Positions 53,459 through 63,430 of a DNA stretch of 64,000 bases are shown here, piece after piece. Position 1 is the stretch's first letter; each line of letters opens with the position of its first letter. Location: contig DEWY01000006.1 of NCBI GenBank assembly GCA_002363865.1, positions 310,001-374,000 on the forward strand, given 5' to 3'. The notes under the pieces were generated by a model. That model searched no databases. It saw only the letters and a program-made list of their open reading frames with translations, and was not told the origin of the DNA. Origin of the DNA: Caulobacteraceae bacterium UBA3198 (GTDB lineage: Bacteria > Pseudomonadota > Alphaproteobacteria > Caulobacterales > Caulobacteraceae). The translations under genes and the position numbers were made by a program.

Positions 53459-54940
53459 ATGACGGCGAGCGGCGCAGACGGCGTTCTAGTGGGGCTGGGG
53501 GGCGAGGAGACGTTGTTCCTCAGGCTGGACCGGGCCAACCGCCATGGCCTGGTGGCCGGCGCCACCGGCACGGGCAAGACGGTCACCTTGCAGATCCTGG
53601 CTCAGGGCCTGTCTGACGCCGGCGTGCCGGTCTTCGCCGCAGACGTGAAGGGCGACCTGTCCGGGGTCGCCATGGTCGGCGCCCCCAATGAGAAGCTGCA
53701 GGCCCGAGCCGCCAAGATGGGTCTGGAGATCGTTCCCAAGGGCGCGCCCACGGTCTTCTGGGACCTGTTCGGCGAGCAGGGACACCCGATCCGGGCCACA
53801 GTGTCGGAGATGGGCCCGCTGCTGCTGTCGCGGATGCTGGAGCTGAACGACGTGCAGGAGGGCGTGCTGACCGTCGCCTTCCGCGTCGCCGACGAGGAGG
53901 GCCTGCTGCTGCTCGACCTCAAGGACCTGCAGGCGGTGCTGGGCTTTGTGGGCGACAACGCCGCCGACATCAGCGCCCGCTATGGGGCGGTGGCGAAGAC
54001 CAGTCTGGCGGCGATCCGGCGCAAGCTGCTGGTGCTGGAGGACCAGGGCGCGGCGGGCTTCTTCGGCGAGCCGGCGCTCGCCCTTTCCGACCTGATGCGG
54101 GTGGACGGCTCGGGCCGGGGTCATGTGAACATCCTGGCCGCCGACCGGCTGATCAACTCGCCCCGGCTCTACGCGACCTTTCTGCTGTGGCTGCTGTCGG
54201 AGCTGTTCGAGGAGCTGCCCGAGGTGGGAGATCCCGAAAAGCCCCGCCTCGCCTTCTTCTTCGACGAGGCCCACCTGCTGTTTCGCGATGCGCCCAAAGG
54301 CCTGCTGGAAAAGGTCGAACAGGTGGTCCGCCTGATCCGCTCCAAGGGGGTCGGGGTCTATTTCGTCACCCAGAACCCCGCTGACATCCCCGACAGCGTG
54401 CTGGGCCAGCTGGGCAACCGCATCCAGCACGCCCTGAGGGCCTATACGCCCGCCGATCAGAAGGGCCTGCGCGCCGCCGCCCAGTCCTTCCGCGCCAATC
54501 CCGACTTCGACACGGCCGAGGCCATCCAGGGCCTGGGGGTCGGCGAGGCCCTGGTTTCCCTGCTGGATGAAAAGGGCGCTCCCTGCGTCGTGCAGAAGAC
54601 CCTGATCCGCCCGCCGGCTTCAAGGCTCGGGCCGGCCACCGCGCCCGAGCGCGCGGGCCTGATGGCGCAGAGCCCGGTGCGGGGCCTCTATGACGAGGCC
54701 AAGGACCGCGACTCCGCCCATGAGCGCCTGCAGGCCCGGGCGGCGGAGAGCGCCGCCGCAGCCCCGCCCGCCAAGGCCGCGCCCGAGCCTCGGGAACCCG
54801 CCCGCCGGAGCCGCAGCAGTGGCGGTGGAAGCCGGCAGGGGCTGGGGGAGGCCTTCACCAAGTCGGTCCTGCGCACGGTGGGCAGTCAGATCGGCCGCGA
54901 GATCGTCCGCGGGATGCTGGGCGGCCTGCGCCGGCGGTAG
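53459..54940 (+). CDS. HerA-like ATPase (DUF853 family)
   Basis: A 493-residue P-loop ATPase of the HerA/FtsK clade. Walker A is AGATGTGKTVTLQ near residue 32 and Walker B is LAFFFDEAHLLF near 265, followed by YFVTQNPADIPDSVLGQLGNR. The C-terminus is Ala/Arg-rich and ends in a glycine-rich helical DUF853 tail (GREIVRGMLGGLRRR). The helicase-like role is uncertain. The ATG at 53459 has GGGGGAG six bases upstream; an ATG 15 bases earlier is possible. Confidence 0.9.
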   Translation: MTASGADGVLVGLGGEETLFLRLDRANRHGLVAGATGTGKTVTLQILAQGLSDAGVPVFAADVKGDLSGVAMVGAPNEKLQARAAKMGLEIVPKGAPTVFWDLFGEQGHPIRATVSEMGPLLLSRMLELNDVQEGVLTVAFRVADEEGLLLLDLKDLQAVLGFVGDNAADISARYGAVAKTSLAAIRRKLLVLEDQGAAGFFGEPALALSDLMRVDGSGRGHVNILAADRLINSPRLYATFLLWLLSELFEELPEVGDPEKPRLAFFFDEAHLLFRDAPKGLLEKVEQVVRLIRSKGVGVYFVTQNPADIPDSVLGQLGNRIQHALRAYTPADQKGLRAAAQSFRANPDFDTAEAIQGLGVGEALVSLLDEKGAPCVVQKTLIRPPASRLGPATAPERAGLMAQSPVRGLYDEAKDRDSAHERLQARAAESAAAAPPAKAAPEPREPARRSRSSGGGSRQGLGEAFTKSVLRTVGSQIGREIVRGMLGGLRRR

Positions 54941-54953
54941 GCGCAAGAACGCC

Positions 54954-57272
54954 TCAGGCCGCCCCCGTGGCCTGACGCACCACGGCGCTGAGCTGTTCGG
55001 CGCGGAAGGGCTTGCGCAGAATCGGCCAGGCGTCGGCCTCATCCGGATCATCCAGGGTCTCGCCGCTATAGCCCGTGGCCAGCACCACCGGCAGGCCCGG
55101 ATGGATGGCCTTCATGCGGCGGGCCAGATCGACGCCGCTGACGCCGCCGGGCATGACGATGTCCGAGAGCACCAGGTCAAAGGCTGCGTCCTGGCCGAGG
55201 CGTCGCAGGGCCTCGACCCCGTTGACGGCGGTCTCCACCCGACAGCCGAGCTCATCCAGCAGGCTCTCGGTGACCGCGCGGACCGCGTCGTCATCCTCCA
55301 CCAGCAGAATCCGCAGCCCGTCCAGCGCCACCTCGGGCTGGGGAGCTTCCATCGGCGGCGGCGGAGCCTCGGCCGTCTCGGCGGCCGGCAGGTAGAGGCT
55401 GATGGTGGAGCCTTCGCCGGGGGCGCTGCGGATCTCCACCGCGCCACCGCACTGTCGGATGAAGCCATAGACCTGGGCCAGGCCCAGCCCGGTGCCCTTG
55501 CCGGTCTCCTTGGTGGTGAAGAAGGGCTCGAAGACGTGCTCGAGCACCTCAGGCGCCATGCCCGAGCCCGTGTCTGTGACCGACAGGCGGACATAGGTGC
55601 CTGGCTCAGCTTCGCGCACCTGCCCGGCGGCAAGCGTCGTGCGCGCGGCCTCGATCGCGATCCTTCCCCCCGGCGGCGTGGCGTCGGCGGCGTTGACGAC
55701 CAGGTTCAGAAGCGCGGCCTCGAACTGCGCCGCGTCGAGCCGTGCGGCGCCCACCTCGGGCGGGCAATCGATGGTGAGGGCGATCGCCTCCCCGGCCGCC
55801 CGACGGATCAGGGGCTCGATCTGCTCCACCAGAGGGGCCACGGACAGATTGTCGAGACGCAGTTCCTGTCGTCTGGAAAAGGCCAGAAGCTGGCGAGTCA
55901 GCCGCTCGCCTCGCCGACCCGCGGCCAGGGCCGCGCTGGCCAGGCGGGTCACACGCGCGGTGTCGGAAGGGTCCTTGAGCATCATGTCGAGGCCGCCGAT
56001 GACCACCGTCAGCAGGTTGTTGAAATCATGCGCCACCCCGCCGGTGAGGCGGCCCACCGTCTCCAGCCGTTGGGCCTGGGCCAGCGTCGCCTCGGTGCGG
56101 GCCCGGGCCTCCAGGCTCGCCTCAAGATCCCGGGTGCGCTCGGCGACGCGGGCCTCCAGATCCTGCCGGGCCTCCACCACCTCGGTGATATCGGAGGCCG
56201 ATCCGAACCAGCTGCGGACCCCGCCGCTGGCGTCGGGCAGGACCGCGGCCCGGCCCTGGACCCAGCGCCAGGCCCCGTCGGCCCGGCGCAGGCGGAACTC
56301 CGGCGTGAACGGCAATGCCCCCTGGGCCGCCTGGCGCCAGGCTTCGGCGACCGCGTCGCGATCCTCGGGATGGACAGACTCCAGCCAGCCAGCCCCCAGG
56401 GCCGAACCCGGCGCGGCCCCGGTAAAGTCCCGCCACTGCGGGCTGGCGAAGGTCCAGGCGCCCTGGGCGTCGCTCACCCACATCAACTGGGGCAGTGATT
56501 CGATGAAGGCCCGGACCCGCGCCTCCCCTCGCCGCAGGGTCTCCACGGTCTGCCGCAACTCGGTGATATCCCGGAAGGTTACGGCAAGGCCGGCGCCGGC
56601 GCGCAGGGCGCTGGAGCGAACCCAATGCTCCTGCCCGTCGATGACGCGCCGGACCTCGACATCATCAGGCTCGTCCTGGACGAGGGCCCGGCTCAGACGC
56701 TCGAACATGTCCTGACCAGTGGCGTCCGGGAAGACCTCGCGCACCCGGCGTCCCACAAGACCATCGACGCCGGCCGGCGCCATCCGATCCGCCGCGGCGT
56801 TGGCGTAAACCCAGACAAAGTCCCTCAGCTCCCCGTTCTCATAGACCGGGTCAAGAATCACGAAGCTGTCCTTGGCCGCCTGCTGGGCCAGCCGGAAGCG
56901 TTCCTGGACCGTAGCCCCCCGGCGGATCGCCACCCGCAACGGCTTGGCGAGCGCCACGGTCAGGGCGCCGGTGAGGATGAACAGGCCCACAGAGACTGGC
57001 AGTGTGGCCCCTGCCCGGGCCTCGGCGGGCCAGAGCCATATGGCCACCAAAGCGCTCAGGCTCACGGCGGTCAGGCCGCCCCGCGCCCCGGCCGCGACCG
57101 TGGCGAATATGATCGCCGGGTAATAGATCATGAAGGCTGGCGGCGCGGTCAGGGCGAACTCGAGGACGCCCTGCACGGCGGTGGCCGCGCCGACCGCGCC
57201 GACGACCAACCCATAGGCGACCGCCGGCCGCTCGATGGCTGTGGCGAAACGCTGGGCCCAGGTGGCCATCAT
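54954..57272 (-). CDS. Hybrid sensor histidine kinase with PAS domains and receiver
   Basis: A protein of about 772 residues. Three to four N-terminal membrane helices (MASE1/DUF4118-like, about 15-115) are followed by two PAS domains (about 130-245 and 260-380), a coiled linker and a kinase with H-box GGVAHDFNNLLTVVIGG. N-box NLVVNAADAT and G-boxes DTGSGM and GKGTGLGLA follow, then a receiver with DLVLSDIVMPGG. No response regulator gene is next to it. The exact start is unclear: the ATGs at 57272 and 57269 and a GTG at 57284 all fit. Confidence 0.92.
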   Translation of the reverse strand: MMATWAQRFATAIERPAVAYGLVVGAVGAATAVQGVLEFALTAPPAFMIYYPAIIFATVAAGARGGLTAVSLSALVAIWLWPAEARAGATLPVSVGLFILTGALTVALAKPLRVAIRRGATVQERFRLAQQAAKDSFVILDPVYENGELRDFVWVYANAAADRMAPAGVDGLVGRRVREVFPDATGQDMFERLSRALVQDEPDDVEVRRVIDGQEHWVRSSALRAGAGLAVTFRDITELRQTVETLRRGEARVRAFIESLPQLMWVSDAQGAWTFASPQWRDFTGAAPGSALGAGWLESVHPEDRDAVAEAWRQAAQGALPFTPEFRLRRADGAWRWVQGRAAVLPDASGGVRSWFGSASDITEVVEARQDLEARVAERTRDLEASLEARARTEATLAQAQRLETVGRLTGGVAHDFNNLLTVVIGGLDMMLKDPSDTARVTRLASAALAAGRRGERLTRQLLAFSRRQELRLDNLSVAPLVEQIEPLIRRAAGEAIALTIDCPPEVGAARLDAAQFEAALLNLVVNAADATPPGGRIAIEAARTTLAAGQVREAEPGTYVRLSVTDTGSGMAPEVLEHVFEPFFTTKETGKGTGLGLAQVYGFIRQCGGAVEIRSAPGEGSTISLYLPAAETAEAPPPPMEAPQPEVALDGLRILLVEDDDAVRAVTESLLDELGCRVETAVNGVEALRRLGQDAAFDLVLSDIVMPGGVSGVDLARRMKAIHPGLPVVLATGYSGETLDDPDEADAWPILRKPFRAEQLSAVVRQATGAA

Positions 57273-57329
57273 TTGGATACGCACCCCAGTGAGGGATTTT
57301 GTTACTTCAGCCCCCCACCTTGACGCAAC

Positions 57330-57358
57330 GTCGCAGCCGGGGAAAGCCCGGCTGCGAC
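57330..57358 (-). terminator. Hairpin downstream of the SDR at 57366
   Basis: GTCGCAGCCGGG (57330-57341) pairs perfectly with CCCGGCTGCGAC (57347-57358) around a 5-base GAAAG loop. It lies 8 bases after the SDR stop. There is no T-run, so it is a strong hairpin that may end or protect the transcript rather than a classic terminator. Confidence 0.6.
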
Positions 57359-57365
57359 CTCAGAC

Positions 57366-58148
<783 letters not shown>

Positions 58149-58203
58149 GGACGCTACGCCTCCTGATGCGTTTAATGATGCAACCTGAAACTGGCTTATC
58201 CTG

Positions 58204-58638
58204 ATGATCGCGCGGCCTAAAGTATCACCCGACGTCAAGACCGACGGATTTGATCCCGCCCGGGCGCTGGACCCGAAGCGGGCCCTCGTGCCCGCCGTGG
58301 TCAAGGTCAACGAAGAGCGGGTCCGGCGGGGCTTCTGGCCCAAGATCGTCCGGACGGCATCCAAGATCCCCTTCGCCGCCGACGCCATCGCCGTCTGGTT
58401 CTGCGCCCGCGACCCGGCCACGCCCAGCGCGGCCAAGGGGATGATGCTGGCCGGGCTGGCCTATTTCGTCATGCCCGCCGACGCGATCCCCGACATCCTG
58501 GCGGTGGTGGGCTTCACGGACGACGCAGCCGTCTTCGGGGCCATGCTGGCCCTGGTGGGGCGCTATGTGAAACCTCACCACAAGGCCGAGGCCCGGGCCT
58601 TCCTCGATCGCCAGGCGCAGGACAAGCTCAAGGCCTAG
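58204..58638 (+). CDS. YkvA/DUF1232 family membrane protein
   Basis: A 144-residue protein whose core GLAYFVMPADAIPDILAVVGFTDDAAVFGAML (about 80-112) is the DUF1232 signature: a membrane-associated helical hairpin with conserved Pro-Asp. The N-terminus is soluble and basic. Function unknown. Its stop shares CTAG with the convergent transporter gene. Confidence 0.9.
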   Translation: MIARPKVSPDVKTDGFDPARALDPKRALVPAVVKVNEERVRRGFWPKIVRTASKIPFAADAIAVWFCARDPATPSAAKGMMLAGLAYFVMPADAIPDILAVVGFTDDAAVFGAMLALVGRYVKPHHKAEARAFLDRQAQDKLKA

Positions 58639-59540
58639 AGCCGGGCCTGGCGGGCGATCTGCTGCTCGCGCCAGGTGATGAACAGGGTCGAGACCACCAC
58701 CACCGCGGCCCCCATCAGGGTCCAGATGGTCGGCAGCTCATTGAACAACAGAAAGCCGGCGCCGGCTGCGAAGACCAGCCGGATATAGTCGATCGGCGCC
58801 ATGGCGCCGGCGTCGCCGATGGACATCCCCTTGATGTAGAAGCCCTGGGTCAGGGTCCCGACCACCCCCATGACGGACAAGAGGAAAAGGTCGAAGGGCT
58901 CGGGCCAGCGCCAGACAAACAGGGCGCCGGGCAGGGCGAAGACCAGACCCAGCGTCGCCGACCAGACCAGCAGCACCATGGGGCTGTGGTCCCGCGTCAT
59001 CACCTTCATTCCAGTGATGGTGAGCGCAAACAGGAAGGACGAGGCCAGCATGGCCGCCGCCGGCCAGCCGATGGCGAACTCGCCGTCAGCGCCTGGCCGC
59101 ACCATGATCAGCACGCCGGCGAATCCCACCAGGGCCGCGCCGATCCGCATCGGCCCCACCGGCTCGCGCACGATGAAGAAGGCCAGCGGCACGAGCCACA
59201 GTGTGCGGGTGAAGGACAGCGCATTGGCGTCGGCCAGAGGCATCTTCTGGAAGGCGTAAAAGGACAGGATCATCCCCAGCGTGCCAGCCGCCGAGCGGAA
59301 CAGCAGGATGCCCGGCCGTGTGGTGGCGAAGGCCGCCCCCCGGCGGTTGATGATGAACGGGATCAGGATCACGAACCCGGCCACCTGTCGATAGAAGGTC
59401 TGCAGGGCGGCCGGATAGTCGTCGCCGAGGAACTTGATCAGCGTCGTCATCACGGTGAAGCCGAGCGCCGAGGCCACCATCCACAGGGCCCCGTGGACAT
59501 TGGGCGCGAGCGGCGTCCGAGGCGCCTTCTCCTCGCTCAA
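58635..59540 (-). CDS. DMT-superfamily (EamA) transporter
   Basis: A 301-residue, ten-helix drug/metabolite transporter with two EamA repeats: ALWMVASALGFTVMTTLIKFLG at the start and FLFALTITGMKVMTRDHSP in the second half. No ATG is usable near the first helix. TTG at 59540, with GAGGCGGGG upstream and only 10 bases after the stop of the SDR gene, is the best start; longer readings run through the SDR frame. The substrate is unknown. It forms a unit with the SDR. Confidence 0.85.
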   Translation of the reverse strand: MSEEKAPRTPLAPNVHGALWMVASALGFTVMTTLIKFLGDDYPAALQTFYRQVAGFVILIPFIINRRGAAFATTRPGILLFRSAAGTLGMILSFYAFQKMPLADANALSFTRTLWLVPLAFFIVREPVGPMRIGAALVGFAGVLIMVRPGADGEFAIGWPAAAMLASSFLFALTITGMKVMTRDHSPMVLLVWSATLGLVFALPGALFVWRWPEPFDLFLLSVMGVVGTLTQGFYIKGMSIGDAGAMAPIDYIRLVFAAGAGFLLFNELPTIWTLMGAAVVVVSTLFITWREQQIARQARL

Positions 59541-59550
59541 CCGCCCCGCC

Positions 59551-60423
59551 TCACAACGGCGCCGGATCGGCGGGGGGCGCGAACGGGGAGTCCTCGCCGA
59601 ACATCTGCACGAAGGGCGAGGGCGAGGCCGTATCCCAGCTGTGGCGGCCGCCGACGGTGATGCCGCCGTCCACCACCAGATGGGTTCCCGACACGAAGGC
59701 CGAGGCGTCCGAGGCGAGATAGAGGGCCGCCTGGGCGATATCGTCCGGCAGGCCGGCCTTGGGCACCGGCTGGACGCTGGCGGCGCCCTGCTCGACCCGG
59801 GCGGCCATCTGGTCGGCCACCTCCCGGGGGAGGCCAAGCGAAGCGCCGAAGATCGAGGTGGCGATCAGGCCCGGGCAGATGGCGTTGACCCGCACCTTCT
59901 GGCGCGACAGCTGAGCGGCGGCCACCCGGCTCATATGGATGACGCCCGCCTTGGCGGTGGAATAGGCGATGGGGCCAAAGCCGGCCTGCAGGCCGGCGAT
60001 GGAGGCGGTGTTGATGATCGAGCCGCCGCCGCGGGCGATCATCATCGGGGCGGCGTGCTTCATGCCCAGAGCCGGTCCGCGCACCAGCACGGAGAAGATC
60101 CAGTCCCAGCCCTCGGCGGTGACCTCGGTGATGGCCCCCATGCGATCGGAGATGCCGGCGTTGTTGAACAGGATGTCCAGGCCGCCGAACGCGCTGTCGG
60201 CCAGGTTCAGGGCGGCGACGATATCGTCCTCTGAGGTGACGTCGCAGTGGGCGTAGCGGACCTGCTCGCCGAAGCGGGCCTCCAGCATGGCGCCCTTTTC
60301 GTCCTGGATGTCGGCGGCGACCACCTTGGCGCCCTCGGCGACGAACAGCTCGACCGTCCCCAGGCCGATGCCGGAGCATCCGCCGGTGATCACCGCAACC
60401 TTGCCCTCAAGACGTCCAGCCAT
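59551..60423 (-). CDS. Short-chain dehydrogenase/reductase
   Basis: A 290-residue SDR. The cofactor motif is VAVITGGCSGIGLGTVELF, followed by FNNAGISD and the catalytic YSTAKAGVIHMSR; the C-terminus has GTHLVVDGGITVGG. GGGGAG precedes the ATG at 60423. The palindromic operator GTGATCG-T-CGATCAC lies 49 bases upstream, and the EamA transporter follows directly. It shares its operator with the Baeyer-Villiger monooxygenase at 11.6 kb, suggesting a common degradation pathway. Confidence 0.9.
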   Translation of the reverse strand: MAGRLEGKVAVITGGCSGIGLGTVELFVAEGAKVVAADIQDEKGAMLEARFGEQVRYAHCDVTSEDDIVAALNLADSAFGGLDILFNNAGISDRMGAITEVTAEGWDWIFSVLVRGPALGMKHAAPMMIARGGGSIINTASIAGLQAGFGPIAYSTAKAGVIHMSRVAAAQLSRQKVRVNAICPGLIATSIFGASLGLPREVADQMAARVEQGAASVQPVPKAGLPDDIAQAALYLASDASAFVSGTHLVVDGGITVGGRHSWDTASPSPFVQMFGEDSPFAPPADPAPL

Positions 60424-60472
60424 GCCGCATCTCCCCTTTGGGCGCTCGCACGGATGTCGGCGCCTCATCTAT

Positions 60473-60487
60473 GTGATCGTCGATCAC
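60473..60487. promoter_or_regulatory. Palindromic operator GTGATCG-T-CGATCAC
   Basis: Identical, apart from the central base, to the palindrome at 13206-13220. It lies 49 bases upstream of the SDR/EamA pair and downstream of the quinone oxidoreductase gene. Confidence 0.7.
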
Positions 60488-60498
60488 TAAAGCGGGAC

Positions 60499-60534
60499 GG
60501 GCGGCGAGGGAAGAGGCTTCGCCCCCCGCCGCCC
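60499..60534 (-). terminator. Possible terminator hairpin after the quinone oxidoreductase
   Basis: GGGCGGCG (60499-60506) and CGCCGCCC (60527-60534) form an 8-base stem with a 20-base loop just after the gene's stop. There is no T-run, so termination is only suggested. Confidence 0.4.
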
Positions 60535-60543
60535 AGATCGCAA

Positions 60544-61545
60544 TCAGTCGACGGTGACGACCACCTTGCCCATGGCCTTGCGGCTGGCCAGGTGGGCGAT
60601 GGCGTCGGCGCCCTTCTCCAGGGGGAAGCGCTCGGAGACGTGCGGCTTGATCTTGCCCGCCGCATAGAGGTCCAGCAGGTCCTTGACGCTCTGGGCGAAG
60701 GCCTCGGGATCCTTGGCCGCCCAGGTGCCCCAGAAGACGCCGACGATCTCGCAGCCCTTCAGCAGGGTCAGGTTCAGCGGGATCTTGGGGATTTCGCCGG
60801 CGGCGAAACCGATCACCAGATAGCGGCCTTCCCAGGCGATGGTGCGCAAGGCAGGCTCGGCATAGTCGCCGCCGACGGCGTCATAGATGACGTCGAAGCC
60901 GCCGGGCCCGGCCTTGGACTTGAACAGTTCCGACAGCTGCTTCTGAGCGTCGCGGTCAAAGGGGCCGCGGCCATAGACCACGCCCTCGTCGGCGCCGTGC
61001 TTGATGGCCAGATCGACCTTCTCCTGGCTGGAACAGGCGGCCACGACCCGCATGCCCATGGCCTTGCCCAGCTCGACGGCGGCCAGACCGACGCCGCCGG
61101 CCGCGCCCAGCACCAGCAGGCTCTCGCCAGCCTTCACCCGTCCGCGATGCTTGAGCGCGTGGAACGAAGTGCCATAGGTCAGGATGAAGGCCGCAGCCTC
61201 ATCATGGGGCATGCTGTCGGGGATGTGCCACAGGCGGTTGGCCGGCAGGGCCACCTCTTCGGCCATGCCGCCCCAGCCGGTGTTGGCCAGAACCCGGTCG
61301 CCGACCTTCACATTGGTGACGCCCTCGCCCACGGCCTTGATGACGCCTGACAGCTCGCCGCCCGGCGAGAAGGGGCGCGGCGGCCGCGACTGGTACTTGT
61401 CCTCGATCATCAGCACGTCGGGGAAGTTGACGCCGACGGCCTTCACCGAGATCAGCGCCTGGCCAGGGCCGGCTACGGGCGCGGGAATGTCCTCGACGAC
61501 CAGGGCGTCCGGACCGCCCGTCACCTTGCTCAGCACTGCCTTCAT
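60544..61545 (-). CDS. NADPH:quinone oxidoreductase family (MDR, zinc-free)
   Basis: A 333-residue medium-chain dehydrogenase of the quinone reductase branch. VNFPDVLMIEDKYQ and PFSPGGELSGVI are typical, the NADPH motif is VLGAAGGVGLAAVELG, and no zinc cysteines are present. The C-terminal block is KIKPHVSERFPLEKGADA. GGGAGA precedes the ATG at 61545; a longer reading overlaps the divergent rlmN region. The physiological substrate may be a quinone or an enoyl-CoA-like compound. Confidence 0.9.
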   Translation of the reverse strand: MKAVLSKVTGGPDALVVEDIPAPVAGPGQALISVKAVGVNFPDVLMIEDKYQSRPPRPFSPGGELSGVIKAVGEGVTNVKVGDRVLANTGWGGMAEEVALPANRLWHIPDSMPHDEAAAFILTYGTSFHALKHRGRVKAGESLLVLGAAGGVGLAAVELGKAMGMRVVAACSSQEKVDLAIKHGADEGVVYGRGPFDRDAQKQLSELFKSKAGPGGFDVIYDAVGGDYAEPALRTIAWEGRYLVIGFAAGEIPKIPLNLTLLKGCEIVGVFWGTWAAKDPEAFAQSVKDLLDLYAAGKIKPHVSERFPLEKGADAIAHLASRKAMGKVVVTVD

Positions 61546-61738
61546 GTCGTTCTCCCACGTCCAGTTTGCGCAATTGGCGCGGACGCTAACCCACCCCTGA
61601 CGGCGGCGGAAGGTCGCAGACGAACATTTGTTTGAGCGCCGCGATCGCCCCAGGTTCCCCTGGGTCATCGCCGACGAGTTGGCCCCGGGCGCGGCCTCGC
61701 CTATATTGGATGACCTTCCAGACAGTGAGTTCAGACCC

Positions 61739-62926
61739 TTGGGCGTCACCCTCGATCTTTCGCGCGCGGCGTCCGCCGCCGCGCCGACCCGGCCGAACCT
61801 GTCGGGCCTGACCCGGCCGCAGCTGGCTGCGGCCCTGGTCGAGGCCGGCGTGGTGCGTCCGGAAAAGGCCAAGATGCGGGCCACCCAGCTGTGGCGCTGG
61901 ATCCATCACTATGGGCTCACCGACTTCGACGCCATGACCGACGTGGCCAAGGAGACCCGCGCCGCCCTGGCAGAGGCCTTCACCCTGACCCGCCCCGAGG
62001 TGGTGGAGCGCCAGGTCAGCCGCGACGGCACCCGCAAGTGGCTGATCCGCATGGCGCCGGGCATCGAGGTCGAGACCGTCTACATCCCCGATGTGGGCCG
62101 CTCGGGCGCGCTCTGCGTTTCCAGCCAGGTGGGCTGCACGCTGAACTGCACCTTCTGCCACACCGGCACCCAGGCCCTGGTGCGCAACCTGACGGCGGCC
62201 GAGATCGTCGCCCAGGTGCAGGTGGCCCGGGACGATCTGGAAGAGTGGCCGAGCCCCAAGGAAGACCGCCGGCTCTCCAACATCGTCTTCATGGGCATGG
62301 GCGAGCCACTCTACAATCTGCCCCACGTAGCCGCGGCCATCGACATCATCGCCGACAATGAGGGCATCGCCATCTCGCGCCGGCGGATCACGGTGTCCAC
62401 CTCCGGCGTCGTGCCGGAGCTTGGGCCCCTGGGCGACCAGACCCAGGCCATGCTGGCCATCTCGCTGCACGCCACCAATGACGAACTGCGCAATGAGCTG
62501 GTGCCGCTGAACAGGAAGTACCCGCTCGAGCAGCTCATGGCCGGCATCCGCGCCTATCCGGGCCTGTCCAACGCCCGCCGGGTGACCTTCGAATACGTGA
62601 TGCTCAAGGGGGTGAACGACAGCCCCGCCGAAGCCAAGGCCCTGCTCAACCTGATCAAGGGCATTCCGGCCAAGATCAATCTGATCCCCTTCAATCCGTG
62701 GCCGGGCTCGCCCTATGCCTGCTCGGACTGGAAGACCATCGAGGCCTTCGCCGCGGTGCTCAACCGGGCCGGCTACGCCTCGCCGATCCGCACCCCCCGG
62801 GGCCGGGACATCCTGGCCGCCTGCGGCCAGCTGAAGTCGGAGAGCGAGAAGATGCGCGCCAGCGAGCGGCGGCGGCTGGACCAGGCGGCGCTCGCCTCGC
62901 AGGCGAAGGACGCACCTGCGGCCTGA
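61739..62926 (+). CDS. rlmN: Dual-specificity 23S rRNA/tRNA adenine-C2 methyltransferase RlmN
   Basis: A 395-residue radical SAM enzyme that methylates A2503 of 23S rRNA and A37 of some tRNAs. The 4Fe-4S motif is CTLNCTFC, the second region is VFMGMGEPLYN, and the C-terminal RTPRGRDILAACGQL holds the methyl-carrying cysteine. TTG at 61739 gives LGVTLDLSRAAS, matching how I recall Caulobacter homologues starting. No ATG is available, and a TTG at 61628 would add 37 unlikely residues. It is divergent from the quinone oxidoreductase. Confidence 0.93.
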   Translation: MGVTLDLSRAASAAAPTRPNLSGLTRPQLAAALVEAGVVRPEKAKMRATQLWRWIHHYGLTDFDAMTDVAKETRAALAEAFTLTRPEVVERQVSRDGTRKWLIRMAPGIEVETVYIPDVGRSGALCVSSQVGCTLNCTFCHTGTQALVRNLTAAEIVAQVQVARDDLEEWPSPKEDRRLSNIVFMGMGEPLYNLPHVAAAIDIIADNEGIAISRRRITVSTSGVVPELGPLGDQTQAMLAISLHATNDELRNELVPLNRKYPLEQLMAGIRAYPGLSNARRVTFEYVMLKGVNDSPAEAKALLNLIKGIPAKINLIPFNPWPGSPYACSDWKTIEAFAAVLNRAGYASPIRTPRGRDILAACGQLKSESEKMRASERRRLDQAALASQAKDAPAA

Positions 62927-62994
62927 ACTGCTTGCCGTGGCCTGCGGACCTCGTGCTAACCATCCCCTTCCCGACCCCGCCGAGGTGAGACCGT

Positions 62995-63423
62995 ATGCCC
63001 CCCGACCTTCAGTCTCCGGAAATCCAGGCCTTCGCCATCGGTTTTCCCACCACCCTGCTGCACGCCGGCGTCGCCGTGCTGATCCTTTTCCTGGGGGCCG
63101 CGCTCTATGTGCTGCTGACTCCGCACAAGGAAGTCGCCCTAATCCGCGACGGCAATGCGGCCGCCGCCATCTCCCTGGGCGGCGTGCTGGTGGGTCTGGC
63201 CGCACCCCTGGCCCTGTCGCTGAACTCGTCCACCTCGCTGGTGGAGATCATCATCTGGGGGGTTTCGACGGTGATGGTCCAGCTGCTGGTCTTCAGATTG
63301 GTGGACCTGCTGCTCCGGGGCCTGCCGCAGCGCATCCAGGAGGGCGAGGTCGCCGCCGCCGCGCTGCTGGTGGGGGCCAAGCTGGCCACCGCCCTGATCC
63401 TCGCCGCAGCCGTGGCGACCTGA
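62995..63423 (+). CDS. DUF350 family membrane protein
   Basis: A 142-residue protein with about four membrane helices. The pattern EVALIRDGNAAAAISLGGVLVGLAAPLA is the DUF350 signature. AGGTGAG precedes the ATG. Function unknown; the family often accompanies other membrane or stress genes. The trypsin-like gene begins 7 bases after its stop, so they form a unit. Confidence 0.88.
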   Translation: MPPDLQSPEIQAFAIGFPTTLLHAGVAVLILFLGAALYVLLTPHKEVALIRDGNAAAAISLGGVLVGLAAPLALSLNSSTSLVEIIIWGVSTVMVQLLVFRLVDLLLRGLPQRIQEGEVAAAALLVGAKLATALILAAAVAT

Positions 63424-63430
63424 CCACCTG

